Assembly (NCBI GenBank): GCA_964542875.1
Contig: CAZIWA010000026.1
Location: 1-50,208, forward strand
Source: CAZGOM01 sp964542875
GTDB taxonomy: Bacteria > Planctomycetota > Phycisphaerae > Phycisphaerales > Phycisphaeraceae
DNA length: 50,208 bases
Direction: 5' to 3'
Positions 25,348 through 32,348 of this stretch are shown piece by piece (the stretch's first letter is position 1; each line of letters begins with the position of its first letter). The notes under the pieces are model-generated. The model had not been told where the DNA came from. It did not search any database and saw only the letters and a list, made by a program, of their open reading frames with translations. Made by a program: the position numbers and the translations under genes.

Positions 25348-25509
25348 ATCTTCTACACCCAGCCTTACGGCAGCATCAAATACAACCACAACGAAGGTCA
25401 ATCCACCAACGTCCTCATGTCCGACGGCGTGGTCAAATCCTTCCATGAAGACCTCACCGTCGCAGCCAACCGCCCCGCCTCAGACTCAAGGCGCCTGGTC
25501 GTCTGGTAA
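25348..25509 (+). CDS. C-terminal fragment of a prepilin-like H-Xn-DG protein
   Basis: 53 codons in frame from the first base after the gap to the TAA at 25507-25509. The sequence contains KYNHNEGQSTNVLMSDGVV, which resembles the H-X9-DG motif at the end of DUF1559-type planctomycete prepilin-like proteins (here with 11 residues between His and Asp-Gly), followed by SDSRRLVVW. Such proteins carry an N-terminal type-IV-pilin methylation signal, which would lie in the gap. The reading frame cannot be linked to the esterase before the gap. Assignment rests on the short motif only. Confidence 0.6.
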   Translation: MFYTQPYGSIKYNHNEGQSTNVLMSDGVVKSFHEDLTVAANRPASDSRRLVVW

Positions 25510-25528
25510 ACCCATTTGTTTTTCTGGC

Positions 25529-25563
25529 TAGACCCCTAGCCCTTAGTTTAGACCCCAGCCCCT
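25529..25563. repeat. Heptad array overlapping a stop codon
   Basis: Units TAGACCC, CTAGCCC, TTAGTTT, AGACCCC and AGCCCCT in 7-base register. The right half is inside the minus-strand gene at 25548-26270: its stop codon (25548-25550) and the last residues (GAGV) are encoded by the array. Confidence 0.7.
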
Positions 25564-26270
25564 GTCTTAAACACCGCCTTACCTACGAAAAACGGCCCAA
25601 GCTGCGTCAAGAATTCAGACGTCTGCCGGGTCTTTCTCATCGTTTGCACAATCGCCGAAAGCGGGAACAATTCCTTCCCCGTCAGCCCGATCACAAAGTC
25701 ATTGTCGTTGGGGTCCAGCCCATGGCACGCCAGGCGCACATCATGTGCCAGATCGCCCGCGCCAAAAGACATCCCGATCTGCCCATGCTCACCTAAAATC
25801 GCCTTCTGCTCATCCGGCGTCAGTTTCATAAACGCCCCGGACCTGCGCAGCGGATACCACACCACCCAATTCCACGCCGGGTTCAGCGCCGTACGGATCG
25901 GCCGCTTGATCAGCGTCTCCTCCAGGTCCGGCTCATACCCGATCGAGTAAGTCCGGCCCAGCATTGTGTATTCCGGCTTGGGCTTTAAATCGGCAAACGC
26001 ATGCCCCAGCGTCGGGCGCACTTTGCTCACAAAATCGTCCGGATCCTGCGTCATCGTCAGCACCGCAAAACCGTACGGATCATTCACATCCGCATACACC
26101 ACCGCCTGCAGGCCCACACGCTTCACTGCTTCAATCGCAGGCGCTAGGTCCATGCAGCCCGTAAACGCCAGAAGCTGCATGAACAGCCGCTGATTTGAAG
26201 ACTGCGGCTGCCCATCCTTAAGGCCGCCTTTTTCAGACAAATCCGGAATAACGGGTGCTTTGCGTTCCAT
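25548..26270 (-). CDS. Chlorite dismutase family (HemQ-like) haem protein
   Basis: 240 residues. The C-terminal two thirds match the chlorite-dismutase family (PF06778): NWVVWYPLRRSGAFMKLTPD, EQKAILGEHGQIGMSFGAGD, LAHDVRLACHGLDPNDNDF and MRKTRQTSEFL-LGPFFVGK. Members are either true chlorite dismutases or the coproheme decarboxylase HemQ of haem synthesis; the distal Arg of chlorite-degrading enzymes cannot be assigned with confidence by eye, so I do not choose. Two His residues (in AHDV and CHGLD) are candidates for the proximal haem ligand. Start at 26270 (MERKAPVIPD); the upstream frame is less protein-like. The gene ends in a heptad array. It is divergent from the M50 protease gene. Confidence 0.82.
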   Translation of the reverse strand: MERKAPVIPDLSEKGGLKDGQPQSSNQRLFMQLLAFTGCMDLAPAIEAVKRVGLQAVVYADVNDPYGFAVLTMTQDPDDFVSKVRPTLGHAFADLKPKPEYTMLGRTYSIGYEPDLEETLIKRPIRTALNPAWNWVVWYPLRRSGAFMKLTPDEQKAILGEHGQIGMSFGAGDLAHDVRLACHGLDPNDNDFVIGLTGKELFPLSAIVQTMRKTRQTSEFLTQLGPFFVGKAVFKTGAGV

Positions 26271-26404
26271 GGGAATCCATTGGCTTATGATTGCGAAAAG
26301 TCGACAAGCCGGCACACACGCCTTCTTGCCCCCCAAACCTAGATTCTACGCCCAATCGTTCCTCTTAACTTCATACACCCAACATCCCACTTTCTCACAT
26401 CCCC

Positions 26405-26896
26405 ATGTCCCGCAAGCTCGCTTTATTCATCCTCGCCTGCCTCCTCTCCTGGTGGCCCATGATGGCATTTCACGAACTGGGCCACATCCTCATGGCCATC
26501 GCCACCGGCGGCACGGTCGTCCATGTAGAACTTCTCCCCTGGGCCTTCTCCCGCACCGACATCTCCCCCAACCCCGCACCGCTGGCCACCGTCTGGGCGG
26601 GCCCCATCATCGGTTCGCTTCTCCCGCTTATCCTCTGGGCTGCGTGCCATGTTTTTGTCCGCGTAAGCATGCCTGCTCTTCCCCGCGTCCTTGGTTTCTT
26701 CGCCGGCTTCTGCCTCATCGCCAACGGCGCTTACATCAGCCTCGGATCACTCGATAAAATCGGCGACGCCGGCGACATGCTCCGCCTGGGCACCCCCCTC
26801 TGGCTCATGTGCTCCTTCGGCGGCATTGGCCTCATCTCCGGCCTCACCTGCTGGCACGTCATCTCAAGACATTCCCCCCAAAATCCATCCCTCTGA
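26405..26896 (+). CDS. Small M50-family membrane metalloprotease
   Basis: 163 residues and about four membrane segments. The zinc-binding HELGH is at residues 23-27 inside the first segment, as in site-2-protease-like M50 enzymes. A GPIIGS turn follows at 66-71, and GDAGDM (120-125) may supply the third zinc ligand, replacing the usual NxxPxxPLDG. There is no PDZ domain, so this is a minimal member; the substrate is unknown. Residues 82-89 (HVFVRVSM) are encoded exactly by a 24-base dispersed repeat read in frame, probably a loop between segments two and three. The start at 26405 follows a CATCCCC stretch without a strong ribosome site. Transcribed alone; a hairpin repeat and a heptad array follow it. 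Confidence 0.8.
   Translation: MSRKLALFILACLLSWWPMMAFHELGHILMAIATGGTVVHVELLPWAFSRTDISPNPAPLATVWAGPIIGSLLPLILWAACHVFVRVSMPALPRVLGFFAGFCLIANGAYISLGSLDKIGDAGDMLRLGTPLWLMCSFGGIGLISGLTCWHVISRHSPQNPSL
26648..26671. repeat. 24-base palindromic repeat, copy 2, inside the M50 gene
   Basis: Begins CATG and ends GCATG; pairing of the two halves is kept with two G-T pairs and one mismatch around a TCCG loop. Its 24 bases equal codons 82-89 of the protease gene. Preceded by GTGC, as is the copy at 28672. Confidence 0.75.
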
Positions 26897-26925
26897 CCGG
26901 CATTGTCCATCAACCCTGAGGAAGG

Positions 26926-26954
26926 TCGGATTAGACGTCTTCGTCGTAATCCGA
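26926..26954. repeat. Dispersed hairpin repeat (copy 2), TCGGATTA...TAATCCGA
   Basis: Arms at 26926-26933 and 26947-26954 enclose inner stem GACG/CGTC (26934-26937 with 26942-26945) and loop TCTT. Compared with the copy at 5091, one G-C pair has become A-T on both sides. Lies 30 bases after the stop of the M50 gene. Confidence 0.8.
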
Positions 26955-27030
26955 CATCTCGTTTCACTCTCGAAAAATCAATCCTCCGTCACCCTCCAAA
27001 CCACACCCAAATCCTTTTCCCGCACATCCC

Positions 27031-27065
27031 TCTGACCAGACCCCAGCCCCCAGACCCCAGACCCT
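27031..27065. repeat. Heptad array, AGACCCC/AGCCCCN type
   Basis: Units TCTGACC, AGACCCC, AGCCCCC, AGACCCC and AGACCCT in register, between the convergent M50 and radA genes. Very similar in order to the array at 11588-11622. Confidence 0.85.
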
Positions 27066-27077
27066 TCTTCAACGTCT

Positions 27078-28535
27078 TCAACCCAAATGCGTCAGCGCCT
27101 CGCTAAGACTCTTCACATACACCAGTTCCGCTCCAGGAGGCGCATTCACCGGCGTATTGGGGCAAATGATCTTCGTGAACCCCAGCCGCGCCGCTTCATG
27201 CACCCGCTGCTGAAGCTGCTGCACGTGCCTCACCTCGCCGCCAAGCCCGATTTCACCCACCGCGCACACGCCGGTGCCGGCTTTATCAGACGGTGAAATC
27301 TTCCGGTTCAAATGCGCGCCGGAGATCGCCAACGCCAGCGCCAGGTCCACCGCGGGCTCCGCCACTTTCATCCCGCCAACGCTGGAGACAAACACATCCT
27401 GATCTGCCAATCGCAGCCCGCCGCGCTTTTCCAGCACGGCGATCAGCATCGCCAGTCGATTGGCATCAAGCCCGGAACTCTTCCTTTTCGCGTTCCCCAA
27501 AAACCCATCCGCGGTCAGTGCCTGAATCTCCACCAGCAGGCAACGCGACCCCTGCAACACTGGGCAAATCACGCTTCCCGGCATTGGCCGATACTCGCCG
27601 GACAACAAGCCAGACCCATCGCGCACTTCGCGCAGGCCATCGCCCGTCATCTCAAACAAACCCACTTCCAGAGTTGATCCAAATCGATTCTTGATCCCGC
27701 GCACAATCCGATGGCTGTGATATCGGTCGCCTTCAAAATAAAGCACCGCATCCACCATGTGTTCCAGCAGTTTGGGGCCGGCCAACCGGCCTTCTTTGGT
27801 CACATGCCCCACCAGCAGCACCGCAGCCCCGGTTGATTTTGCGAAGTACACCAGTTCCTGGCAGCACGACCGGAGTTGCGTCAGGCTGCCTGGCGCAGCG
27901 GTCAGATCGCCCTTGTAAATCATCTGCACAGAGTCGATCACCAGCACCTGAGGCGAAGTTTTCCTCGCCTGCTCCTGAATCCTCGCCAGGTTCGTATCCG
28001 CCAGCACGAAAAGCTCATCCGCGCCGCGCCCATCAGGCGCCAATCGATCCGCCCGCAGTTTCAATTGCTGCGCCGATTCTTCGCTCGTCACATACAGCAC
28101 CCGGTACTTGCGAGACGCCCATTCATGCGCCGCCTGCAAGAGCAAAGTCGACTTTCCGATCCCCGGGTCCCCGCCGATCAAAACCACGCTCCCGGGCACC
28201 AGTCCATGCGCCCCCGCAGCCTTCACGGCAACCTCTCCGGGCGCAGTCACCGGCCCGCCCAGCACCCGGTCCAGTTCACCGATCCCCGAAGGAATCCGAA
28301 ACATCGGGGAAGCCAGCGACTCTTCCGAAATCTTCTTCAGCGGCATCGCCTGAGGCGTATCCGAGGGCGTCAGCGACACATGCCCGACACCTCGCGGCTT
28401 GTCCGTCTTGGCTTCCTTGGATTCCCGAAACTCCTCCAGCGTATCCCATGCCCCGCAATCCGGGCACTTCCCCATCCATCGCGGCTGAACCGCCCCGCAG
28501 GACTTGCACAAAAAATGAATCTGCGACTTCGCCAT
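27078..28535 (-). CDS. radA: DNA repair protein RadA/Sms
   Basis: 485 residues. RadA is a hexameric DnaB-like helicase that drives branch migration of recombination intermediates. Order of domains: a C4 zinc finger (Cys10, 13, 24, 27: FLCKSCGAVQPRWMGKCPDC), the RecA-like ATPase with Walker A GGDPGIGKSTLLL and the RadA-specific KNRFGS (in GIKNRFGSTLEVG), and a Lon-protease-like C-terminal domain (DVFVSSVGGMKVAEPAVDLALALAI). All hallmarks are intact. The ATG at 28535 (MAKSQIHF) is chosen: the 33-residue extension of the open frame upstream reads ALTPTFSQGERG, which is the translation of a dispersed intergenic repeat and not protein. Confidence 0.95.
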   Translation of the reverse strand: MAKSQIHFLCKSCGAVQPRWMGKCPDCGAWDTLEEFRESKEAKTDKPRGVGHVSLTPSDTPQAMPLKKISEESLASPMFRIPSGIGELDRVLGGPVTAPGEVAVKAAGAHGLVPGSVVLIGGDPGIGKSTLLLQAAHEWASRKYRVLYVTSEESAQQLKLRADRLAPDGRGADELFVLADTNLARIQEQARKTSPQVLVIDSVQMIYKGDLTAAPGSLTQLRSCCQELVYFAKSTGAAVLLVGHVTKEGRLAGPKLLEHMVDAVLYFEGDRYHSHRIVRGIKNRFGSTLEVGLFEMTGDGLREVRDGSGLLSGEYRPMPGSVICPVLQGSRCLLVEIQALTADGFLGNAKRKSSGLDANRLAMLIAVLEKRGGLRLADQDVFVSSVGGMKVAEPAVDLALALAISGAHLNRKISPSDKAGTGVCAVGEIGLGGEVRHVQQLQQRVHEAARLGFTKIICPNTPVNAPPGAELVYVKSLSEALTHLG

Positions 28536-28547
28536 GACCCGAGTCTT

Positions 28548-28630
28548 TCCCCCTCCCCGTAAAGGGAGAGCCGCCTCAATGGGCGCTTCTTGCCCCCTCT
28601 CCCCTTGGGAGAAGGTTGGGGTGAGGGCCG
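28548..28630. repeat. Dispersed GC-rich palindromic repeat (ALTPTLSQGERG type)
   Basis: The C-rich stretch CCCTCCCCGTAAAGGGAGAG and, about 30 bases on, a CCCCTCTCCCCTTGGGAGAA / GGTTGGGGTGAGGG stretch. In translation it gives the LTPTxSQGERG string that is a common false extension of annotated proteins in many bacteria. It occupies the 5' flank of radA. Confidence 0.7.
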
Positions 28631-28671
28631 CCAATGGATGGCAGCGTGCCTCGACTCCTCACTCCGTGTGC

Positions 28672-28695
28672 CATGCTCTCGTCCGCGTGAGCATG
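28672..28695. repeat. 24-base palindromic repeat, copy 3
   Basis: The most regular copy: CATGCTC and GAGCATG arms, a T-T mismatch, then CG/CG and a TCCG loop, giving nine pairs. It lies between trpA (stop at 28724) and radA (start 28535). Confidence 0.8.
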
Positions 28696-28723
28696 TCCTT
28701 ATTCTTGTTTTCCGCCCGAATCC

Positions 28724-29527
28724 TTACTTCTTCAGCCCGCCGGCCAACCCCGCCAGAAACGCTTCCATTTCATCCAAAAACTTCCCGCGTTCCTGCCCGC
28801 GTGTCTGGGCCACTTTGCGCATGATCGCACTGCCCACGATCGCAGCGTCGGCCACATCCACCACCTGCTTCACCTGGTCCGCGGTGGAAACGCCAAACCC
28901 CACCGCCACCGGCAGCTTGGTTACTTCGCGGATCTGTTTGATCCGGTCCGGCAGGTCTTTGGGCAATTCCACGCGTTCGCCGGTAATGCCCGCGCGCGAG
29001 AGCAGATACACAAAGCCGGACGAGTTCTGCGCGATCTTCCTTGCCCGCTCGATGGGCGTATTGGGCGCAATCAGCATGCTCAGGATCAGGTTGTTCTTCT
29101 TGGCGCATTCAAGCGCGGTGCCCGCTTCCTCGATGGGAAGGTCCGGCAGAATCACCCCGTCCACGCCCGCGGCGGCCGCGTCCTTCAAAAACGTCTCCAC
29201 GCCCAGCTTATGGACGATGGAATAGCTCACCATGAACACGATGCCGATGGTCAGCTTCGGCCGCGCCTTGGCCACCATCTCAAACACCTGCCGGGTCTTG
29301 AGCCCCTTGTCCAGGGCATGCGTCATCGACGCCTGAATCACCGGCCCATCGGCGATGGGGTCTGAAAACGGAATCCCGATCTCCACGATGCTCGCACCGG
29401 CCTTTTGCGCCCGGTAAAGCATTTCTTCGGTCGCCGAAATATCGGGGTCGCCCGCGGTGATGTAGGGCATCAGCGCGCGGCCGTTGTTCTTACGCAGAGT
29501 CTGAAAAATCGCGTCAATCCGGTTCAT
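28724..29527 (-). CDS. trpA: Tryptophan synthase alpha chain
   Basis: 267 residues, standard length. The alpha subunit cleaves indole-3-glycerol phosphate to indole, which passes to the beta subunit (trpB, not in the window). Key segments: LMPYITAGDPD; ASIVEIGIPFSDPIADGPVIQ with the catalytic Glu; GVDGVILPDLPIEE with the catalytic Asp; and the phosphate-binding GFGVSTADQVKQV and AAIVGSAIMR. The ATG at 29527 (MNRIDAIFQTL) is used; the upstream frame is not protein-like. It lies upstream of radA with a 188-base gap full of repeats, so it is probably transcribed on its own. Confidence 0.96.
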   Translation of the reverse strand: MNRIDAIFQTLRKNNGRALMPYITAGDPDISATEEMLYRAQKAGASIVEIGIPFSDPIADGPVIQASMTHALDKGLKTRQVFEMVAKARPKLTIGIVFMVSYSIVHKLGVETFLKDAAAAGVDGVILPDLPIEEAGTALECAKKNNLILSMLIAPNTPIERARKIAQNSSGFVYLLSRAGITGERVELPKDLPDRIKQIREVTKLPVAVGFGVSTADQVKQVVDVADAAIVGSAIMRKVAQTRGQERGKFLDEMEAFLAGLAGGLKK

Positions 29528-29713
29528 AGACCAGACAGGATAAGGGCGCGCCCCCCCGCACGCAAAAAGCCCGCCATCTTGGTAGGGTGCGGCCGAGTCC
29601 CCGAGGCTCACCACGCCGCTCCCCAGACCCCTCAACACTTGACTCACCAAAGCCGCACCCCCATCAAACCCGCGCTCTACTTCTTCCGCATTCCTCTCCC
29701 AAACTCTTTCGCT

Positions 29714-30880
29714 CTACTGCCCTCCCCGCCCCTTGCACAACCGCTCCACCGTCTCCAGATAAACATTCACCACCGCGGCTTCATTGAACTTTTCTTCCAC
29801 CATCCGCCTGCCCGCCTGCGCCATCTTCGCCCGCTCATCTGCGCTCAACAGGCACATGCGTTTCATCGCCTCCGCCAGGCTTTCCGCACTCTTAGGTTGG
29901 CAAAAGTACCCGTTCACCCCATCCACCAGCACTTCCCGGCACCCCTCCACATCCGTCGCCACGATCGGCCGCCCCACCGCGCATGCTTCCAGCAGTGCCC
30001 GCGGCGTCCCTTCCGTATACGAGGGCAGCACCACGCAATCCGCCTGTGCCAGCAGCCCCGGCACATCCGCCACCATGCCCAGATATTCCACGTCCCCCGC
30101 CTTGGTCCACGCCTCCAGGTCCTCTGGCTCGATCGCGATATCCCGTCCCGGCTTAAACTCCCCCGCCATCACCAGCCGCACCGCAATCCCCTGTTTTTTG
30201 AGAATCCTCCCCGCCTCCACGTATTCGTAAATCCCCTTGGGTTTAAGCAGCCGCCCAAGAAACAAAAACGTAAAGATCGGGTTCTTGGCCGGCTCTTTGA
30301 ATGCAAACCGGTCGGTATCCACGCCGGAGCCGGGAATCAGTCGCGTCTGTTGAGGTTTCAGCAATCGCATCGACAGGAAAAAATCCCGCTGCTGCGCATT
30401 TTGAAAGTACACCTCATCCGCATACCGCTGGCTCACCCGGTACAACGTTTTGATCACCGCCAGCACGTGCGGTTTCTGGTCAAACGTCTGCCCGATCCCT
30501 GTGATGGTGTTCACCACCCGCCGGCCTTGCAGCCCCGCCGCCAGCGTGCCGTAGATCACCGGTTTGATTGTGTAATTCAGCACCACATCCGCCCGATGGG
30601 TCTTAAATGCGCTCCGGAACGTTAAAAATCCTTTAATGTCATTTAATGGATTGCGCCCGGTCGTCCTAAGACTCATCGGCACAAACACGCATCCCAGCTT
30701 TTCGACCTCTCCCACAAACTCATCCGCGGGCGATACCACCACCACCTTCGCCCCCGCGGCCATCAACCCCTTCACCAGACCCTTGCGATAGTTCAAAATG
30801 CTCCACGCCGAATACGTGCACACCGCGACGCATCGCCCCGCAAGCGGCCTGCCCTGAGTTACTTTTCCTGTCTCATCCAT
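29714..30880 (-). CDS. GT4-family glycosyltransferase, PglA-like
   Basis: 388 residues, GT-B fold. N-terminal acceptor domain (SILNYRKGLVKGLMAAGAKVVVVSPADEF); C-terminal nucleotide-sugar domain with FLFLGRLLKPKGIYEYVEA and the EX7E-type segment SYTEGTPRALLEACAVGRPIVATDVEGC. The pattern of the first 150 residues recalls PglA-type enzymes that add the second sugar to a lipid-linked acetamido sugar; that is a family resemblance only. The ATG at 30880 is preceded by GAGAGG at 8 bases; the 62-residue upstream extension is rejected. It is divergent from the epimerase-asnB-flippase unit and belongs to the same polysaccharide locus. Cytoplasmic or membrane-peripheral. Confidence 0.85.
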   Translation of the reverse strand: MDETGKVTQGRPLAGRCVAVCTYSAWSILNYRKGLVKGLMAAGAKVVVVSPADEFVGEVEKLGCVFVPMSLRTTGRNPLNDIKGFLTFRSAFKTHRADVVLNYTIKPVIYGTLAAGLQGRRVVNTITGIGQTFDQKPHVLAVIKTLYRVSQRYADEVYFQNAQQRDFFLSMRLLKPQQTRLIPGSGVDTDRFAFKEPAKNPIFTFLFLGRLLKPKGIYEYVEAGRILKKQGIAVRLVMAGEFKPGRDIAIEPEDLEAWTKAGDVEYLGMVADVPGLLAQADCVVLPSYTEGTPRALLEACAVGRPIVATDVEGCREVLVDGVNGYFCQPKSAESLAEAMKRMCLLSADERAKMAQAGRRMVEEKFNEAAVVNVYLETVERLCKGRGGQ

Positions 30881-31279
30881 CCGGCAAACCTCTCGCTCAC
30901 CGACACTTGCGCCATTCTCCCCCAGCCCAGGCTCCCCGTCCACAATCGCCCCACCACCGGCGCAATTACATTTGGATGGGGTATTGTTTTTTCGATTGTC
31001 GGGAGGCTTCGAAAAAGTCTGATCCATCCCAGGTATATGCCCCTTTGATACCCAAACCTCGATCAATCCGCTCCTGGATATCTGATACCCCGGTCACCCG
31101 ATAACCCGAATGCGTGGGCTTTCGTCAAATGCGATTGCCTTGCCCATCTCCCCGCGCACTTGGCGGAAATCCAAAAAAACCTATAATCTTCAAGGTTTAC
31201 TCAACCCTATCTAACTACGCTTACAAAAGCGTTTTAGAGCACAATTCATCACACTGCGACACCTCTAGGAGCTTGGCAA
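30881..31279. other. 399-base divergent regulatory region
   Basis: No gene. Contains the promoter at 31160-31187 for the plus-strand unit and must hold the promoter of the minus-strand glycosyltransferase, for which I see no clear boxes. The middle (31060-31110) has several ACCCGA/CCCGGT words but no exact repeat. Confidence 0.6.
31160..31187 (+). promoter_or_regulatory. Sigma-70-type promoter of the epimerase-asnB-flippase unit
   Basis: TTGGCG (31160-31165) and a perfect TATAAT (31182-31187) with a 16-base spacer that includes an A-tract. Transcription would begin near 31194, giving a leader of about 85 bases before the ATG at 31280, which has AGGAG (31267-31271) 8 bases upstream. Confidence 0.65.
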
Positions 31280-32278
31280 ATGACGATCCCGGCATGGAAA
31301 AGCCTTTTTAACAATACCTACCTGGACAAGCCCTGTGTCGTCACCGGCGGCGCCGGATTCATCGGCTCCCACATCTCCGAAGCACTCCTGGAACTGGGTG
31401 CCAAAGTCACCGTCCTCGATAACCTCTGCGCCGGCTCACTGGATAACCTCGCCCACCTCAAGTCCTACGGCGATAAACTCCGCTTCGTCAAAGGCAGTGT
31501 CACCGACCGCGATGCCCTCAAAGACGCCCTCTCCCCCAACGGCGTCATCTTCCATCAGGCAGCCCTGGGCTCCGTTCCCCGCAGCATGAAGGAACCCGAG
31601 CTCTACTTCGAACAAAACATCATCGGCACACACCGCCTGCTGGAATCTGCCTTGGCCATCGGCGCCCGCCGCGTGGTTTTCGCCGCCAGCTCCAGCGCTT
31701 ACGGCAACTCCATCACCCTTCCCAAGCATGAAAACATGCCCTGCCTCCCCATGAGCCCGTACGCAGTCTCCAAGGTGGCTGATGAAGGCATCCTGCGCAC
31801 CTTCGCGCTCAACACCGCGCTGGACACCGCCTCCCTGCGCTACTTCAACATCTTCGGCCCCCGCCAGAACTCCAACAGCGCCTACGCCGCGGTCATCGCC
31901 GCCTTCGCCAAGGCCCTCTCCCAGGACCAGCAGCCCGTCATCTACGGCGACGGCCTCCAGTCCCGCGACTTCACCTACGTCCGCAACGCCGTCTATGCCA
32001 ACCTCCTCGCCGGTGCTTCGGAAAAACCCATCAAGGGCGAAGTGGTCAACATCGCCTGCGGCCAGGCCATCACCGTTAACGATCTGGCCACCCAGATGGC
32101 CAAGTTCTACAACAAGCCGCACCTCACCCCGATCTACAAAGAAGACCGCGCCGGCGACGTTAAACACTCCCTGGCTGCGCTTGAGAAAGCCAAAACCATC
32201 ATTGGCTATTCCCCCCTCGTCAACTTCTCCCAGGGCTTGGAATTGACCTGCAAGTGGTATCAAACCAATCCGTTCTGA
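31280..32278 (+). CDS. UDP-hexose(HexNAc/uronate) 4-epimerase-type SDR
   Basis: 332 residues. NAD-binding CVVTGGAGFIGSHISEALL; catalytic Ser/Tyr/Lys in FAASSSAYGNS and SPYAVSKVADE; substrate-site segment YFNIFGPRQNSNSAYAAVI and a late GDGLQSRDFTYVRNAVYA are typical of the WbpP/TviC/GalE group of C4 epimerases. Given the hexosaminuronate-forming dehydrogenase at 42319-43599, conversion of UDP-GlcNAc(A) to UDP-GalNAc(A) is the most likely reaction, but UDP-glucose cannot be excluded. The start is fixed by AGGAG at 8 bases and by the promoter upstream. First gene of the plus-strand polysaccharide unit; asnB follows after 70 bases. Confidence 0.88.
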   Translation: MTIPAWKSLFNNTYLDKPCVVTGGAGFIGSHISEALLELGAKVTVLDNLCAGSLDNLAHLKSYGDKLRFVKGSVTDRDALKDALSPNGVIFHQAALGSVPRSMKEPELYFEQNIIGTHRLLESALAIGARRVVFAASSSAYGNSITLPKHENMPCLPMSPYAVSKVADEGILRTFALNTALDTASLRYFNIFGPRQNSNSAYAAVIAAFAKALSQDQQPVIYGDGLQSRDFTYVRNAVYANLLAGASEKPIKGEVVNIACGQAITVNDLATQMAKFYNKPHLTPIYKEDRAGDVKHSLAALEKAKTIIGYSPLVNFSQGLELTCKWYQTNPF

Positions 32279-32348
32279 CCCGTCTTGCCGGATTGCTTCA
32301 AGGGGCTTTTTGCTTCGTTAGCCGTTTTCAACCAGAAGGGTTGGCACA

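Noticed and set aside
23700..25448. Single 582-residue fusion protein across the N run
   Set aside because: The gap size is arbitrary, the frame after it reads as non-protein sequence, and the other frame gives a clean prepilin-like tail.
31226..31240. GTTTTAGAGC word resembling the start of a type II CRISPR repeat
   Set aside because: Occurs once, has no spacer-repeat pattern and no cas gene nearby.
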